This document shows, one piece after another, positions 1 to 8,874 of a stretch of DNA of 64,000 bases. Where the stretch lies: the NCBI RefSeq assembly GCF_900156345.1, contig NZ_FTPP01000001.1:1302001-1366000 (forward strand), in the 5' to 3' direction. This DNA is from Pontibacter indicus. Its GTDB lineage: Bacteria; Bacteroidota; Bacteroidia; Cytophagales; Hymenobacteraceae. The notes beneath the pieces were generated by a model. It made no database searches, had not been told where the DNA came from, and saw only the letters and a program-made list of their open reading frames with translations. The position numbers and the translations under genes were made by a program. Position 1 is the first letter of the stretch. Each line of letters opens with the position of its first letter.

Positions 1-22
1 CCATTAAACACCGTTTACAAGT

Positions 23-1273
23 ATGCAACAGTGGAATAAACTCAGCAAGGACACCATCCGGACGATTGTCTTCAATGCCCTGGCCGAGAACGTGAATTTC
101 TATGATGAGAACATCCTGGGTATACCTGGCTCCCATCTCGATAATAAAGTCTTTTACCAGGATGCCCCCTTTCTCAAGGACGCACCTTTCCTGACGGCGC
201 TTATCCACAACCCAAACCACATCGGCTGCCATACCCTGGGCGCCTCTGAGTCCTTTTTCAGGGGAACGCACCAGATTGAGCGGGAGTTGATTGCCTTGTG
301 CGCCGAGCAAATCCTGAAAGCCGAGCCGGACAGCTGCGACGGCTACGTGGCGGCCGGCGGCACGGAGGCCAACCTGCAGGCCATCTGGATCTACCGCAAC
401 TATTTCCGCAACCATTACGGGGTCAGCAGTGACAACATCTGCATCCTGTGCTCCCGCGACAGCCACTACTCCATGAGCAAGGCCGCCAACGTGTTTGACC
501 TGGACATTGCCATGGTGCAGGTGGACGAGGCCACTAGAGCCCTGGACGAGGAGCACCTGCAGGAGACGATCGCAGCGCAGAAAGCGAAAGGCAAGAGCCA
601 CTTTATTGTGGTGGCCAATATGATGACAACCATGTTTGGCTCAGTGGATAACGCCGAGGTATATGCAGCAGCACTTGAAGCAAACGACTGCCGGTTCATG
701 ATCCATGTGGACGCAGCTTTTGGCGGCTTCATCTACCCGTTCACCAACCCGGGCAACATGCTCAACTTTCAGAACAAGCACATCACCTCGGTCACCCTGG
801 ATGCGCACAAAATGGTGCAGGCCCCTTACGGCACGGGCATCTTCCTGATCCGGAAAGGCTTTATGCAGCATGCCAACACCAAGGAGGCCAGCTACGTGGA
901 GGGCGAGGACTTTACCCTGATCGGCAGCCGCTCCGGCGCCAATGCCATTGCCGTCTGGATGATTCTGATGACCTATGGGCGCTACGGATGGGAAGAGAAA
1001 ATTACCACTCTGCTCAACCGCGCCACCTGGCTGGCCGGCGAGCTGGACAAGATGGGTATCTCCTATTACCGCGACACCTACTCTAACATCGTTACGATCC
1101 GGAGCGAGTTCCTGAGCAAGGAGATTGCGGGCAGGTATGGCCTTGTGCCGGACAACCACCAGAGCCCGCGCTGGTACAAGATCGTGGTGATGGACCACGT
1201 GACCATCGACCGCCTGATCCCGCTGCTGGAGGACCTGAAAGTATACCAGCAGGAAGCTTGCCTGGCAGAGTAA
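23..1273 (+). CDS. PLP-dependent group II decarboxylase-like protein
   Basis: This 416-residue fold-type I PLP enzyme resembles the group II decarboxylases (DOPA, tyrosine, glutamate and aspartate decarboxylase family). The glycine-rich cofactor loop GGTEANL lies at residues 112-118, the ring-binding Asp is in HVDAAFGGF (D230), and the Schiff-base lysine is K263 in TLDAHKMVQ. It is a cytosolic enzyme that would release CO2 from an amino acid; the substrate cannot be read from sequence, and an aminotransferase-like label is the alternative. ATG is the first codon after a short upstream stretch at the window edge. It converges on the aminotransferase gene, with a shared terminator between them. 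Confidence 0.85.
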   Translation: MQQWNKLSKDTIRTIVFNALAENVNFYDENILGIPGSHLDNKVFYQDAPFLKDAPFLTALIHNPNHIGCHTLGASESFFRGTHQIERELIALCAEQILKAEPDSCDGYVAAGGTEANLQAIWIYRNYFRNHYGVSSDNICILCSRDSHYSMSKAANVFDLDIAMVQVDEATRALDEEHLQETIAAQKAKGKSHFIVVANMMTTMFGSVDNAEVYAAALEANDCRFMIHVDAAFGGFIYPFTNPGNMLNFQNKHITSVTLDAHKMVQAPYGTGIFLIRKGFMQHANTKEASYVEGEDFTLIGSRSGANAIAVWMILMTYGRYGWEEKITTLLNRATWLAGELDKMGISYYRDTYSNIVTIRSEFLSKEIAGRYGLVPDNHQSPRWYKIVVMDHVTIDRLIPLLEDLKVYQQEACLAE

Positions 1274-1330
1274 ATCGTGTTTTGCTATACCTTGCTATAC
1301 CTGCGCCGCAGGTTCTATACCTTACCCATC

Positions 1331-1369
1331 AATCAGAAAAGGCTCCCTAAGCGGGAGCCTTTTCTGATT
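1331..1369. terminator. Bidirectional intrinsic terminator
   Basis: Two perfect 17-base arms (1331-1347 and 1353-1369) enclose a 5-base loop. A-rich and T-rich arm ends make it usable from both strands. It separates two convergent genes and follows a cluster of three TATACC sites at 1287-1323. Confidence 0.85.
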
Positions 1370-1385
1370 TAGGGCCTTGCTATAC

Positions 1386-2633
1386 CTACAGCGACGCCGT
1401 TAGTTGCCGCGGAGCTGCTATACCTGTTCCCCTGTAATTCTGTAGAAAGAGCGCCAACTTGTCCATGGTCTGACTCAGTTCCTGCACCTCCGGCAGGTAG
1501 ACGATGCGGAAGTGGTCCGGCTGCTGCCAGTTGAAGCCGCTGCCCTGTACCAGTAGCACATGCTGCTCTCGGAGAAAATCCAGCACAAAGGCTTGGTCAT
1601 CCGTAATGCGGTATTGCTTCACGTCGATCTTCGGGAAGAGGTAAAAGGCGCCTTTGGGCTTCACGCAGGTGACGCCCGGTATAGCCACCAGCTTTTCGTA
1701 GCAGGTGTCGCGCTGCTGCCGTAGCCTGCCGGTTGGCAGCACCAAGTCCTGCATCCCCTGGTCACCTTCCAGCGCCGCCTGTATGGCAAATTGGGCCGGC
1801 ACATTGCTGCACACCCGCAGACTGGCCATGGTGTTTAGCCCCTCAATGTAGCTTCTTGCCTTGGCCTTGTTGCCGCTCACCAGCATCCAGCCTGCCCGGA
1901 AACCGGCCGCCAGGTAGTTCTTGGAAAGGCCGCCGAAGGTCACGGTCAGCACCTCGTCCGAAAAAGTGGCCGTGGAGCGGTACGCCACTTCGTCGTAGAG
2001 GATCTTGTCGTAAATCTCATCCGAGAATACCACCAGGTTGTGGACTGCAGCCAGCTCGACCAGTTCCTGCAGCAGTTCCGGGGCATAGACCGCGCCGGTT
2101 GGGTTGTTGGGGTTGATGATCACCATGGCCTTGGTGCGGCTGGTGATCTTACTTTTGACGTCGTTTAGGCCCGGGTTCCAGTCGGAAGCTTCGTCGCAGA
2201 GGTAGTGCACGGCCTTGCCGCCCGAGAAGCGCACAGCCGCCGTCCAGAGCGGGTAGTCCGGCGAAGGCACCAGCACCTCATCCCCTTCGTTGAGCAGCGC
2301 CTGTACTGCCTGCAGGATTAGTTCGCTTACCCCGTTGCCGAGGGAGATATCGTCGGTATGGATGCCAGCTATACCTTTGGCGGCATAGCAATTTCGGATT
2401 GACTCGCGGGCAGACAGCAAGCCTTTATGGTCCGAATAGCCTTGGGCGTGGCGCAGGTTGTCGATGATGCTTCGGGTAACCGCCTCGGGTGCATCGAAGC
2501 CAAAGGGAGCCGGGTTGCCGATGTTAAGCTTGGTGATGCGGTGTCCCTCCCGCTCTAGTTCTTTTGCCTGCTCGTATATGGGGCCGCACAGTTCGTAATG
2601 AACCGCGTCGAGCCGCGTGCTGCGTTGTATCAT
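1386..2633 (-). CDS. alaA: AlaA-type alanine aminotransferase
   Basis: A 415-residue class I aminotransferase that closely follows the E. coli AlaA (YfbQ) pattern, including LNIGNPAPFGFDAPE near residues 36-50. NPNNPTG (174-180) contacts the cofactor and K238 in GGLSKNYLA is the Schiff-base lysine. The expected reaction is pyruvate plus glutamate to alanine plus 2-oxoglutarate in the cytosol. Length matches the family (about 405). The gene is monocistronic and convergent with the PLP decarboxylase; TATTTTTG just upstream is a possible -7 element. The assignment to AlaA rather than a related broad-specificity aminotransferase is fairly secure from the N-terminal block. Confidence 0.88.
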   Translation of the reverse strand: MIQRSTRLDAVHYELCGPIYEQAKELEREGHRITKLNIGNPAPFGFDAPEAVTRSIIDNLRHAQGYSDHKGLLSARESIRNCYAAKGIAGIHTDDISLGNGVSELILQAVQALLNEGDEVLVPSPDYPLWTAAVRFSGGKAVHYLCDEASDWNPGLNDVKSKITSRTKAMVIINPNNPTGAVYAPELLQELVELAAVHNLVVFSDEIYDKILYDEVAYRSTATFSDEVLTVTFGGLSKNYLAAGFRAGWMLVSGNKAKARSYIEGLNTMASLRVCSNVPAQFAIQAALEGDQGMQDLVLPTGRLRQQRDTCYEKLVAIPGVTCVKPKGAFYLFPKIDVKQYRITDDQAFVLDFLREQHVLLVQGSGFNWQQPDHFRIVYLPEVQELSQTMDKLALFLQNYRGTGIAAPRQLTASL

Positions 2634-2649
2634 AGCTGTTAAATTTCCT

Positions 2650-2657
2650 CAAAAATA
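2650..2657 (-). promoter_or_regulatory. Candidate -7 promoter element for alaA
   Basis: On the minus strand this reads TATTTTTG, a perfect match to TAnnTTTG, 17 bases before the start codon. No clear -33 TTG lies at the usual distance, so support is partial. Confidence 0.35.
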
Positions 2658-2847
2658 AGGGTTCGCTGCACATGATAAACTAGTACATATACTTAAAAAA
2701 CGCGGCTTCTATGTTCTACTCCAAATTTTTGTCTTCTGCCTTTACTCCCTGTGGAAAAGCAACTAAGCTTACCTGTACCCATCATTCACCATAAATACTA
2801 TTCCTAATTGATACACAATACATTATACTCAACTATAAATCAATTAA

Positions 2848-2876
2848 AAAGCCCCTACCAATGAGGCAAGGGCTTT
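2848..2876 (-). terminator. Terminator of the DUF4142 gene
   Basis: A 7-base stem AAAGCCC/GGGCTTT, with further CCT/AGG pairing inside, lies 36 bases past the minus-strand stop codon. The minus-strand side ends in a T-rich run. Confidence 0.6.
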
Positions 2877-2911
2877 AGAGAAGCTTCATTCTAAATCAGG
2901 CTCGTCGCCTG

Positions 2912-3454
2912 TTAAAGGGCATCTGTCATATCGTCCAGTTCGCGGGCATGGTCAAGGTGCATACGCAAGGCGGGCAGTGTCTTCTGAGCAAAAGCCCGAA
3001 GTTCAGCGTCATCCAGATCCTCTACGGCCTGCTCATACAGTTCTACAGCATCCTCATGTGCTTCTTCCTGTACATCGGCAAAGTCTTTATCGAATGGGAC
3101 GCCTGTTTTACCGTCAAGTCGGCTTACAATAGCCTGCTTGTCCTGCGGAAGCGTGGTAGGCACCTGCAGGTTCTTCTGCTGCGCCAGTGTCATCAGTTCC
3201 TGACTGGAGGCTGTATGGTCAGTTACGATCTCCTGCGCAAAATCTCGCACCTCCTGCATCGTTGACTTCTGAAGCGCCATGTTTCCTGTCTGAATCTCAA
3301 ACATATCACTGGCAGCAGCACGCTGCACAAACTCCTGTGCTGTCAGCCGAGGCAAGTCAATATCATCGTCATCGTCGTCATCGCAGGCTGCTAAAAATGC
3401 TAGCGGCACAAAAAGTAGTAGCAGTCTCCATCTCAAATCCTTCGCTCTTTTCAT
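2912..3454 (-). CDS. DUF4142 lipoprotein with poly-Asp export signal
   Basis: A 180-residue protein with a signal peptide and lipobox LAAC (lipidated Cys at about 24), followed directly by seven Asp. The rest is helical and matches the DUF4142 family, a ferritin-like four-helix fold of unknown function with the pattern ASDMFEIQTGNMAL. Acidic residues straight after the lipidated Cys fit the lipoprotein export signal known for surface lipoproteins in Bacteroidota, so a location on the outer face of the outer membrane is inferred. It is a single gene with its own terminator. Family assignment is good; the role is not known. Confidence 0.8.
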   Translation of the reverse strand: MKRAKDLRWRLLLLFVPLAFLAACDDDDDDDIDLPRLTAQEFVQRAAASDMFEIQTGNMALQKSTMQEVRDFAQEIVTDHTASSQELMTLAQQKNLQVPTTLPQDKQAIVSRLDGKTGVPFDKDFADVQEEAHEDAVELYEQAVEDLDDAELRAFAQKTLPALRMHLDHARELDDMTDAL

Positions 3455-3735
3455 AGTTAAATTATTATGGTTAAACTAAAGGAACTCAGGCAGAAGAAAC
3501 ACACTTTCTTCTGCAGTCCTGTTTTTAAACGTGCACCTCTGGCAATGAGGCAGCAGATAAATACGTAAAAGCTCAGGTATAAACACATAATATAACAATA
3601 GGTATACTGAGGTATTTGCCCTACAGGAGGTACAGCCTCTTACCAACCACCTGTTGCTTTTCCCGCCTTTCCTTTCCGCCACTCTGGTTGATTCCCCCGG
3701 GCCACAGAACCAAAAACTAAAATTTTTAGTATATA

Positions 3736-3766
3736 TTGCTAAATATATTAGCTAATCCTATATTTG
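3736..3766 (+). promoter_or_regulatory. Promoter of umuDC
   Basis: TTG at 3736-3738 and TATATTTG at 3759-3766 are separated by 20 bases, matching the Bacteroidota housekeeping promoter. Transcription would start near 3773, about 30 bases before the umuD start chosen here. Confidence 0.65.
3738..3752. promoter_or_regulatory. Candidate SOS operator in the umuDC promoter
   Basis: GCTAAATATATTAGC is an inverted repeat with perfect GCTAA/TTAGC arms around ATATA. It lies between the -33 and -7 elements, where a bound repressor would block polymerase. A LexA-type site is inferred from position and from the regulated genes; no second copy was seen in the window to confirm it. Confidence 0.45.
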
Positions 3767-3804
3767 AGGCATGTGTCGCGAAAGAGACCAAACGAGAAAG
3801 CACT

Positions 3805-4275
3805 ATGGAAAAAACACATCCCCCTTACACCCTGCCGCACAGCCTCGAGTTGTTGCCCCTGCATCTGTCTGAGCTCCTGGAACTACCCATCAGCCAAAGC
3901 TATGTAGCGGCGGGTTTCCCTTCCCCGGCCGACGATTACCTGGAAGACAGGATCAACCTGCAGCAGGTGCTCATCCACAATCCTACCGCCACCTTTTTGG
4001 TGCGGGTACGGGGCGAATCGATGCGTGACGCCCGGCTGCATGATGGCGACATCCTGGTAGTGGACCGCTCCCTGAAACCGCGCGACGGCCACATCATCAT
4101 TGGCGTGGTAGACGGCGAATTCACGGTAAAGCGCTACTTAAAAAAAGGAGACCGGATGTTTCTGCAGCCGGCCAACGAAGCCTACCCGCCCTTGGAGATC
4201 ACCGAAGAAATGGACTTTAAACCCTGGGGCGTGGTGGTGTGGTCGCTCCACAAAGTGAACGGCAGCCATGACTAA
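3805..4275 (+). CDS. umuD: UmuD-like S24 autoprotease
   Basis: A 156-residue protein of the LexA/UmuD peptidase family. The cleavage site is probably A36-G37 (AAGFPSP), with catalytic Ser72 in GESM and Lys109 in FTVKRY. After RecA-stimulated self-cleavage it would form the subunit of the error-prone polymerase complex. The start at MEKTHPPY is chosen because the in-frame ATG 69 bases upstream lies ahead of the -7 element. Its 3' end overlaps umuC by 8 bases, so the two are translated together. It has no HTH domain, which separates it from LexA. Confidence 0.92.
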   Translation: MEKTHPPYTLPHSLELLPLHLSELLELPISQSYVAAGFPSPADDYLEDRINLQQVLIHNPTATFLVRVRGESMRDARLHDGDILVVDRSLKPRDGHIIIGVVDGEFTVKRYLKKGDRMFLQPANEAYPPLEITEEMDFKPWGVVVWSLHKVNGSHD

Positions 4276-5542
4276 CCTTTTCGCCCTCGTGGACTGCAAC
4301 AATTTCTACGCCTCCTGCGAGCGGGTCTTCGATCCGAAGCTGGAGGGCAAACCCATCGTGGTGCTCTCCAACAACGACGGTTGCATCATTGCGCGGTCCA
4401 ACGAAGCCAAGGCGCTGGGCATCAAAATGGGCGAACCGGCATTTAAAGCAAAGGATACGATAGAGCAGCACAACGTACACGTTTTCAGCAGCAACTACAC
4501 CCTGTATGGCGACATGTCGGCACGGGTAATGCAGACGCTGGGGCAGTTCACGCCCAACCTGGAAGTATACTCCATCGACGAAGCCTTTCTGGACCTGGGC
4601 AACTTCTATGGCCGCGACCTAAACGAGTATGCCGGGGAGATGCGAAGCACCGTCAGGGCCTGGACAGGTATACCCGTATCGGTAGGCGTGGCCCCCACCA
4701 AGACACTGGCTAAGCTGGCGAACCGGCTTTCCAAGAAGTCGAAGAAGGCGGATGGGGTGCTGGTGTTGACCGATGAGCGGCACATAGAGGAGGCGCTGCG
4801 GCGCACGGAAGTGGGTGATGTGTGGGGCATGGGCCGGCGCTATGCCCAGAAGCTGGCCGGTTTCGGCATCCACACCGCCCTGGACCTGCGCAATGTTTCC
4901 GATGCCTTTGCCAAAAAGCACCTGACCGTGGTGGGCCTGCGTACTGTGCGTGAGCTACGCTGTGAGCCCTGCCAGGACCTGGAACTGGTGGCACCCAATA
5001 AGCAGAACATCTGCACGTCCCGCTCCTTTGGCGCGTCCGTCACGACGCTCTCACAGCTGCAGGAGGCCACGGCCAACTACGCCTCGCGCTGCGCCGCCAA
5101 GCTGCGTCGCCAGCAGAGTTGTGCGGGTGCTGTTACGGTGTTTGTGGAGACCAACCGTTTCCGGGAAACAGATGCACAGTACTTCAACAGCAGAACCATC
5201 GCGCTGCCCACGGCCACCAGCAGCACGCTGGAGCTGGTACACTATGCCAACCTGGCGCTGCAGGCGCTCTACCGCCCAGGCTACCGCTACAAGAAGAGCG
5301 GCGTGATCGTGTCGGAGCTGCGGCCGCAAAACCAGGTGCAGACCAGCCTCCTCGACCCCGTGGACCGCGACAAGCACCAGCGCCTGATGCAGGTCCTCGA
5401 CAAGCTCAACAGCACCTGGGGCCGCGACAAGGTCACCTGCGCCGCCCAGGGCACCACCCGTCCCTGGCAGCTCAAGTGCGAAAAGAAGTCGCCCTGCTAT
5501 ACCACGCAATTCAAGGGACTCCTGTGGATTGAGACGAGATAG
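4268..5542 (+). CDS. umuC: Y-family DNA polymerase V catalytic subunit
   Basis: A 424-residue translesion polymerase. Metal-binding Asp9 lies in LVDCNNFYASCE and the catalytic pair D104/E105 in YSIDEAFLDL; the helix-hairpin-helix and little-finger regions follow, and the C-terminus matches the UmuC extension. It bypasses DNA lesions at replication forks together with cleaved UmuD. The coding start overlaps the umuD end by 8 bases. The next gene, an SPL-like radical SAM protein, begins 36 bases downstream and is probably in the same transcript. Confidence 0.94.
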   Translation: MTNLFALVDCNNFYASCERVFDPKLEGKPIVVLSNNDGCIIARSNEAKALGIKMGEPAFKAKDTIEQHNVHVFSSNYTLYGDMSARVMQTLGQFTPNLEVYSIDEAFLDLGNFYGRDLNEYAGEMRSTVRAWTGIPVSVGVAPTKTLAKLANRLSKKSKKADGVLVLTDERHIEEALRRTEVGDVWGMGRRYAQKLAGFGIHTALDLRNVSDAFAKKHLTVVGLRTVRELRCEPCQDLELVAPNKQNICTSRSFGASVTTLSQLQEATANYASRCAAKLRRQQSCAGAVTVFVETNRFRETDAQYFNSRTIALPTATSSTLELVHYANLALQALYRPGYRYKKSGVIVSELRPQNQVQTSLLDPVDRDKHQRLMQVLDKLNSTWGRDKVTCAAQGTTRPWQLKCEKKSPCYTTQFKGLLWIETR

Positions 5543-5578
5543 CAAACAGAGGAAAAAGAAAATCACAGAGCAGAAGCT

Positions 5579-6640
5579 ATGAAAGCAGACGAATTTTTGA
5601 AAGGCCGCGGCGCGCAGTACAACCCCGCCAACCCCTACCTGAAACAGGAATATGTAGCCGCGCACATCGAGGGGCTGGACGAGGCGATGCTCTGCAACAG
5701 CAAGACAGAGTTCTTTGCGGAACACCCTAAGAAGATCATCAACAAGATTGATAGTCCGGACCTAGGCCTTGCTTACTCCATGAACCCCTACCAGGGCTGC
5801 GAGCACGGCTGCATCTACTGCTATGCCCGCAACACCCACCAGTACTGGGGCTACGGCGCCGGGCTCGACTTTGAGCGCAAGATCATCGTCAAGGAGAATG
5901 CCCCGGAGGTGCTGGCCCGGCAGCTGGAGAACCAGAAATGGCAGGTCATGCCCATCATGCTGGCCGGCAACACCGACTGCTACCAGCCCATCGAGGCGAA
6001 AAAGAAACTGACGCGCCGCATACTGGAAGTTTTGCTGCAGTACCGGCACCCGGTGAGCATCATCACCAAAAACGCGCTCATCCTCCGAGACCTCGACCTG
6101 CTGCAGGAGCTCAACAAACTAGACCTCGTACATGTGAACATCAGCATCACCACGCTGAACGAGGAGCTACGCCAGAAGATGGAGCCTCGCACCGCCACCG
6201 GAGCCCGGCGACTGCAGGTAGTAAAGCAATTAACGGATGCTGCTATACCTGTCAATGTGATGGTAGCGCCCATTATACCCGGCCTCAACGACTCCGAGAT
6301 ACCGGCCATCATCAGAAGCGCAGCCGAGGCCGGTGCCAGCAGCGCCGCCTATACCATCGTGCGGCTCAACGGCAACATCGGACCCATCTTCGAAGACTGG
6401 ATCCGGCAGGCTTTTCCAGACCGGGCGGACAAAGTATTAAGCCAGATCGCCGACTGCCACGGCGGGCAGCTTAACGACAGTCGTTTCGGCACCCGCATGC
6501 GCGGCGAGGGGAAATTTGCTGAGGCCATCAACCGGCTCTTCAGCATGAGCAGGCGCAAGTACATGGCGGGACGCAGCATGAAACCTTACAACTATAACCA
6601 CTTCTGTACCAGGGCAGGTATACAAATGAATCTCTTTTAA
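5579..6640 (+). CDS. PA0069-type radical SAM protein (SPL-like)
   Basis: A 353-residue protein with the 4Fe-4S ligand motif CxxxCxxC at C74, C78 and C81 (GCEHGCIYCYAR). The sequence resembles the Rv2578c/PA0069 group, distant relatives of spore photoproduct lyase that share its CxxxCxxC spacing. The substrate is not established. It lies 36 bases behind umuC in the same direction, which suggests SOS co-expression and perhaps a role in DNA or damage repair; that link is inference. Length and N-terminal block are typical of the family. Confidence 0.85.
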   Translation: MKADEFLKGRGAQYNPANPYLKQEYVAAHIEGLDEAMLCNSKTEFFAEHPKKIINKIDSPDLGLAYSMNPYQGCEHGCIYCYARNTHQYWGYGAGLDFERKIIVKENAPEVLARQLENQKWQVMPIMLAGNTDCYQPIEAKKKLTRRILEVLLQYRHPVSIITKNALILRDLDLLQELNKLDLVHVNISITTLNEELRQKMEPRTATGARRLQVVKQLTDAAIPVNVMVAPIIPGLNDSEIPAIIRSAAEAGASSAAYTIVRLNGNIGPIFEDWIRQAFPDRADKVLSQIADCHGGQLNDSRFGTRMRGEGKFAEAINRLFSMSRRKYMAGRSMKPYNYNHFCTRAGIQMNLF

Positions 6641-6832
6641 AAGTTGAAGATAACATCACCTGTACCCTAGCGATAGATGTCCAGGCAAATTACCCAGAAA
6701 GTATAGTCAGGTCTGCTTGTAATCAGGATGCATCCTCGTTAGTATGGAGGGGTACAACATTTAAACCGCCAGTCAGGTATACACTTATCAGCAACCCCGC
6801 CGCCTGCTACTTCTAGACAGCAAAAAGATTGC

Positions 6833-7624
6833 ATGGAAAACGGAAACGAAATTATAGTTAACAGCTGGGCTGAAGTGCAGTCCGCTTTGTTTGATCATAG
6901 CTGGAACGAGCACATCAAGCGCTTCCGCTCCTCATATGTATACCGCGGCAGTTGGAGCAAGGGCTATGACCTGAGCACCAGCCTCACCCGACTGGGGAGC
7001 CGCTACCACGAATTAGAGCCGCACATTCTGCGCAACTTCCGGAAGTATGCCCACAGCAACGCCGCGCCCGGCGACTCGGTCTGGAACTGGCTGGCCGTGG
7101 CACAGCATCATGGCCTCCCGACCCGCCTGCTCGACTGGACCTACTCGCCCTACGTAGCGCTTCACTTTGCCACCCAAAACCTGGACAGCTACCACGAAGA
7201 CGGCGCCATCTGGTGTGTGGATTACGTAAAGGCCAATGATTTCCTGCCATTAAAGCTCCAGACTGCCATCAAGGAAGAAGGCTCCAACGTGTTCACGCCC
7301 GAGATCCTGCAGCCCGTCTGCTCATCACTCAAAGAGCTCTCCCTGTTGCAGCCAGAGGAGTTTGTGGTGTTTCTGGAACCGCCATCGCTGGACGAGCGCA
7401 TTGTGCACCAGTACGCCCTGTTCTCGCTTATGTCGAATGCGAGAGCCAATATGAGCCAGTGGCTGGAGCAACACCCCGAACTGTATTTCAAAGTCATTAT
7501 ACCGGCTGGGCTCAAGTGGGAGATTCGGGACAAGCTGGACCAGGCCAACATCACCGAGCGGGTGCTCTTTCCGGGTTTGCAGGGTCTGAGCCAATGGCTG
7601 AAGCGGCATTACACCCACGAATAA
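6833..7624 (+). CDS. FRG domain-containing protein
   Basis: A 263-residue protein with the FRG signature: YRG at residues 37-39 and QHHGLPTRLLDWT at 91-103, followed by the hydrophobic strand pattern of the domain. FRG domains are named for this motif and turn up in toxin-like and defence-associated proteins, but the biochemical activity is not settled. The gene stands alone, 192 bases behind the radical SAM gene and 92 or more before the next lipoprotein; no antitoxin or defence partner is adjacent. Family call is firm, function open. Confidence 0.85.
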   Translation: MENGNEIIVNSWAEVQSALFDHSWNEHIKRFRSSYVYRGSWSKGYDLSTSLTRLGSRYHELEPHILRNFRKYAHSNAAPGDSVWNWLAVAQHHGLPTRLLDWTYSPYVALHFATQNLDSYHEDGAIWCVDYVKANDFLPLKLQTAIKEEGSNVFTPEILQPVCSSLKELSLLQPEEFVVFLEPPSLDERIVHQYALFSLMSNARANMSQWLEQHPELYFKVIIPAGLKWEIRDKLDQANITERVLFPGLQGLSQWLKRHYTHE

Positions 7625-7761
7625 GTTTTTTACTAAAAAAGGAGGCTCAGGCGCTGTATCCTCATGAAATATCTATACTTTAATAGATATTTACACTGAT
7701 TACGTATACCTGAGACATGAACCCCTTTTTGCCCCGTACACATGAAGCAATCAAACGCTTC

Positions 7762-8832
7762 ATGCTGAATCACTTACCTCCCTACTCCCTAAAAAAACAC
7801 CTGAAACCTGCCGCTGCCGTGCTTGCGGCCACCCTGCTACTTGGCTCTGCCTCCTGCACTCAGGATAAGGAAGTCCACTCAGCCACACTGCCAGCCTCCG
7901 CTGAAAACTACACAGTGCCGGCGCAGCCAACCGACAGCACCAGTACGGCCTCTACAGACACGCTGGCAGCACAGACACCAACTGTCGCAGTAAAGACAGA
8001 CACTACTGCGGTGACGCCCGTTGTATACCCTGGACCCGAGCCGCTGCCGGGTGCCATTCTGCCGCACAAGCGTATTCTGGCCTATTATGGCAACCCGCTG
8101 TCGAAGCGCATGGGGATACTGGGCGAATACCCGGTGGAGGAAATGCTCAGCCGTCTGGACGCAGAAGTAGCTAACTGGACCAAAGCCGATTCACTGACGC
8201 CGGTGCAGCCCGCCCTGCACGCCATTGTGGTAACGGCGCAGGGGCACCCCGGACGTGGCGACAAGTACCGACTGCGCATGACAGACAAGATGATTGAGGA
8301 TGTGCTGGAAATGGCCAAACAGCGCGACGCCATTGTGTTTCTGGACGTGCAGGTAGGCCGCAGCACGCTGCCGGAAGAATTGCCACGCCTGACCCAGTTC
8401 CTGAAGCTGCCGAACGTACACTTAGGTATAGACGCCGAGTTTGCGATGAAGGAGGGCGAAGTGCCCGGCAAGAAAATCGGCAGCTTCGACGCCGAGGACA
8501 TCAACTACGCCACCGGCCTGCTGGCTGACATTGCGAAGGAACATAACCTGCCGCCTAAATTGCTGATCGTGCACCGCTTCACGCAGCGTATGATCCAGAA
8601 CTCCCAGGACATCAAACTAAGGCCGGAGGTACAGGTTGTGATGCACATGGACGGCTGGGGACCGCCTGCACTTAAGAAAGACACGTATCGTCGCTTCATC
8701 GCCAAGGAGCCAGTGCAGTTCACAGGCTTCAAGGTGTTCTACAAGAACGACACCCGCAACAACTCCCGCCTGATGACACCGGAGGAGATTCTCAAACTAA
8801 ACCCAAAGCCACTGTACATCCAGTACCAGTAA
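7762..8832 (+). CDS. Hypothetical lipoprotein
   Basis: The start at MLNHLPPYS gives 356 residues; an in-frame ATG at 7717 would add 15 residues ahead of the signal peptide. The lipobox GSASC is followed by QDKE, an acidic run that could serve as a surface export signal, then a Thr/Ser/Pro-rich linker of about 60 residues. The remainder forms one alpha/beta domain with the opening RILAYYGNPLS and strand patterns such as VFLDVQVGRS and LGIDAEF, reminiscent of a TIM-barrel hydrolase. No catalytic set can be named, and the family is not recognised with certainty. Confidence 0.75.
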   Translation: MLNHLPPYSLKKHLKPAAAVLAATLLLGSASCTQDKEVHSATLPASAENYTVPAQPTDSTSTASTDTLAAQTPTVAVKTDTTAVTPVVYPGPEPLPGAILPHKRILAYYGNPLSKRMGILGEYPVEEMLSRLDAEVANWTKADSLTPVQPALHAIVVTAQGHPGRGDKYRLRMTDKMIEDVLEMAKQRDAIVFLDVQVGRSTLPEELPRLTQFLKLPNVHLGIDAEFAMKEGEVPGKKIGSFDAEDINYATGLLADIAKEHNLPPKLLIVHRFTQRMIQNSQDIKLRPEVQVVMHMDGWGPPALKKDTYRRFIAKEPVQFTGFKVFYKNDTRNNSRLMTPEEILKLNPKPLYIQYQ

Positions 8833-8874
8833 AACTAAAAAGAGCGTAGCTGGCAGCTACGCTCTTTTTAGTTT
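8832..8874. terminator. Perfect 20-bp bidirectional terminator inside two stop codons
   Basis: The arms 8832-8851 and 8855-8874 are perfectly complementary, with a 3-base loop. The left arm begins within the plus-strand stop codon TAA (8830-8832) and the right arm contains the minus-strand stop TAG (8857-8859), so both convergent genes share it with almost no 3' untranslated sequence. Confidence 0.9.

Noticed and set aside
3476..3682. 68-codon frame on the minus strand upstream of umuD
   Set aside because: Composition, position over intergenic DNA and lack of any motif make it unlikely to be a gene.
6833..7624. FRG protein as part of a defence island
   Set aside because: Neighbours are housekeeping or unrelated genes and no toxin-antitoxin or phage-defence partner is visible.
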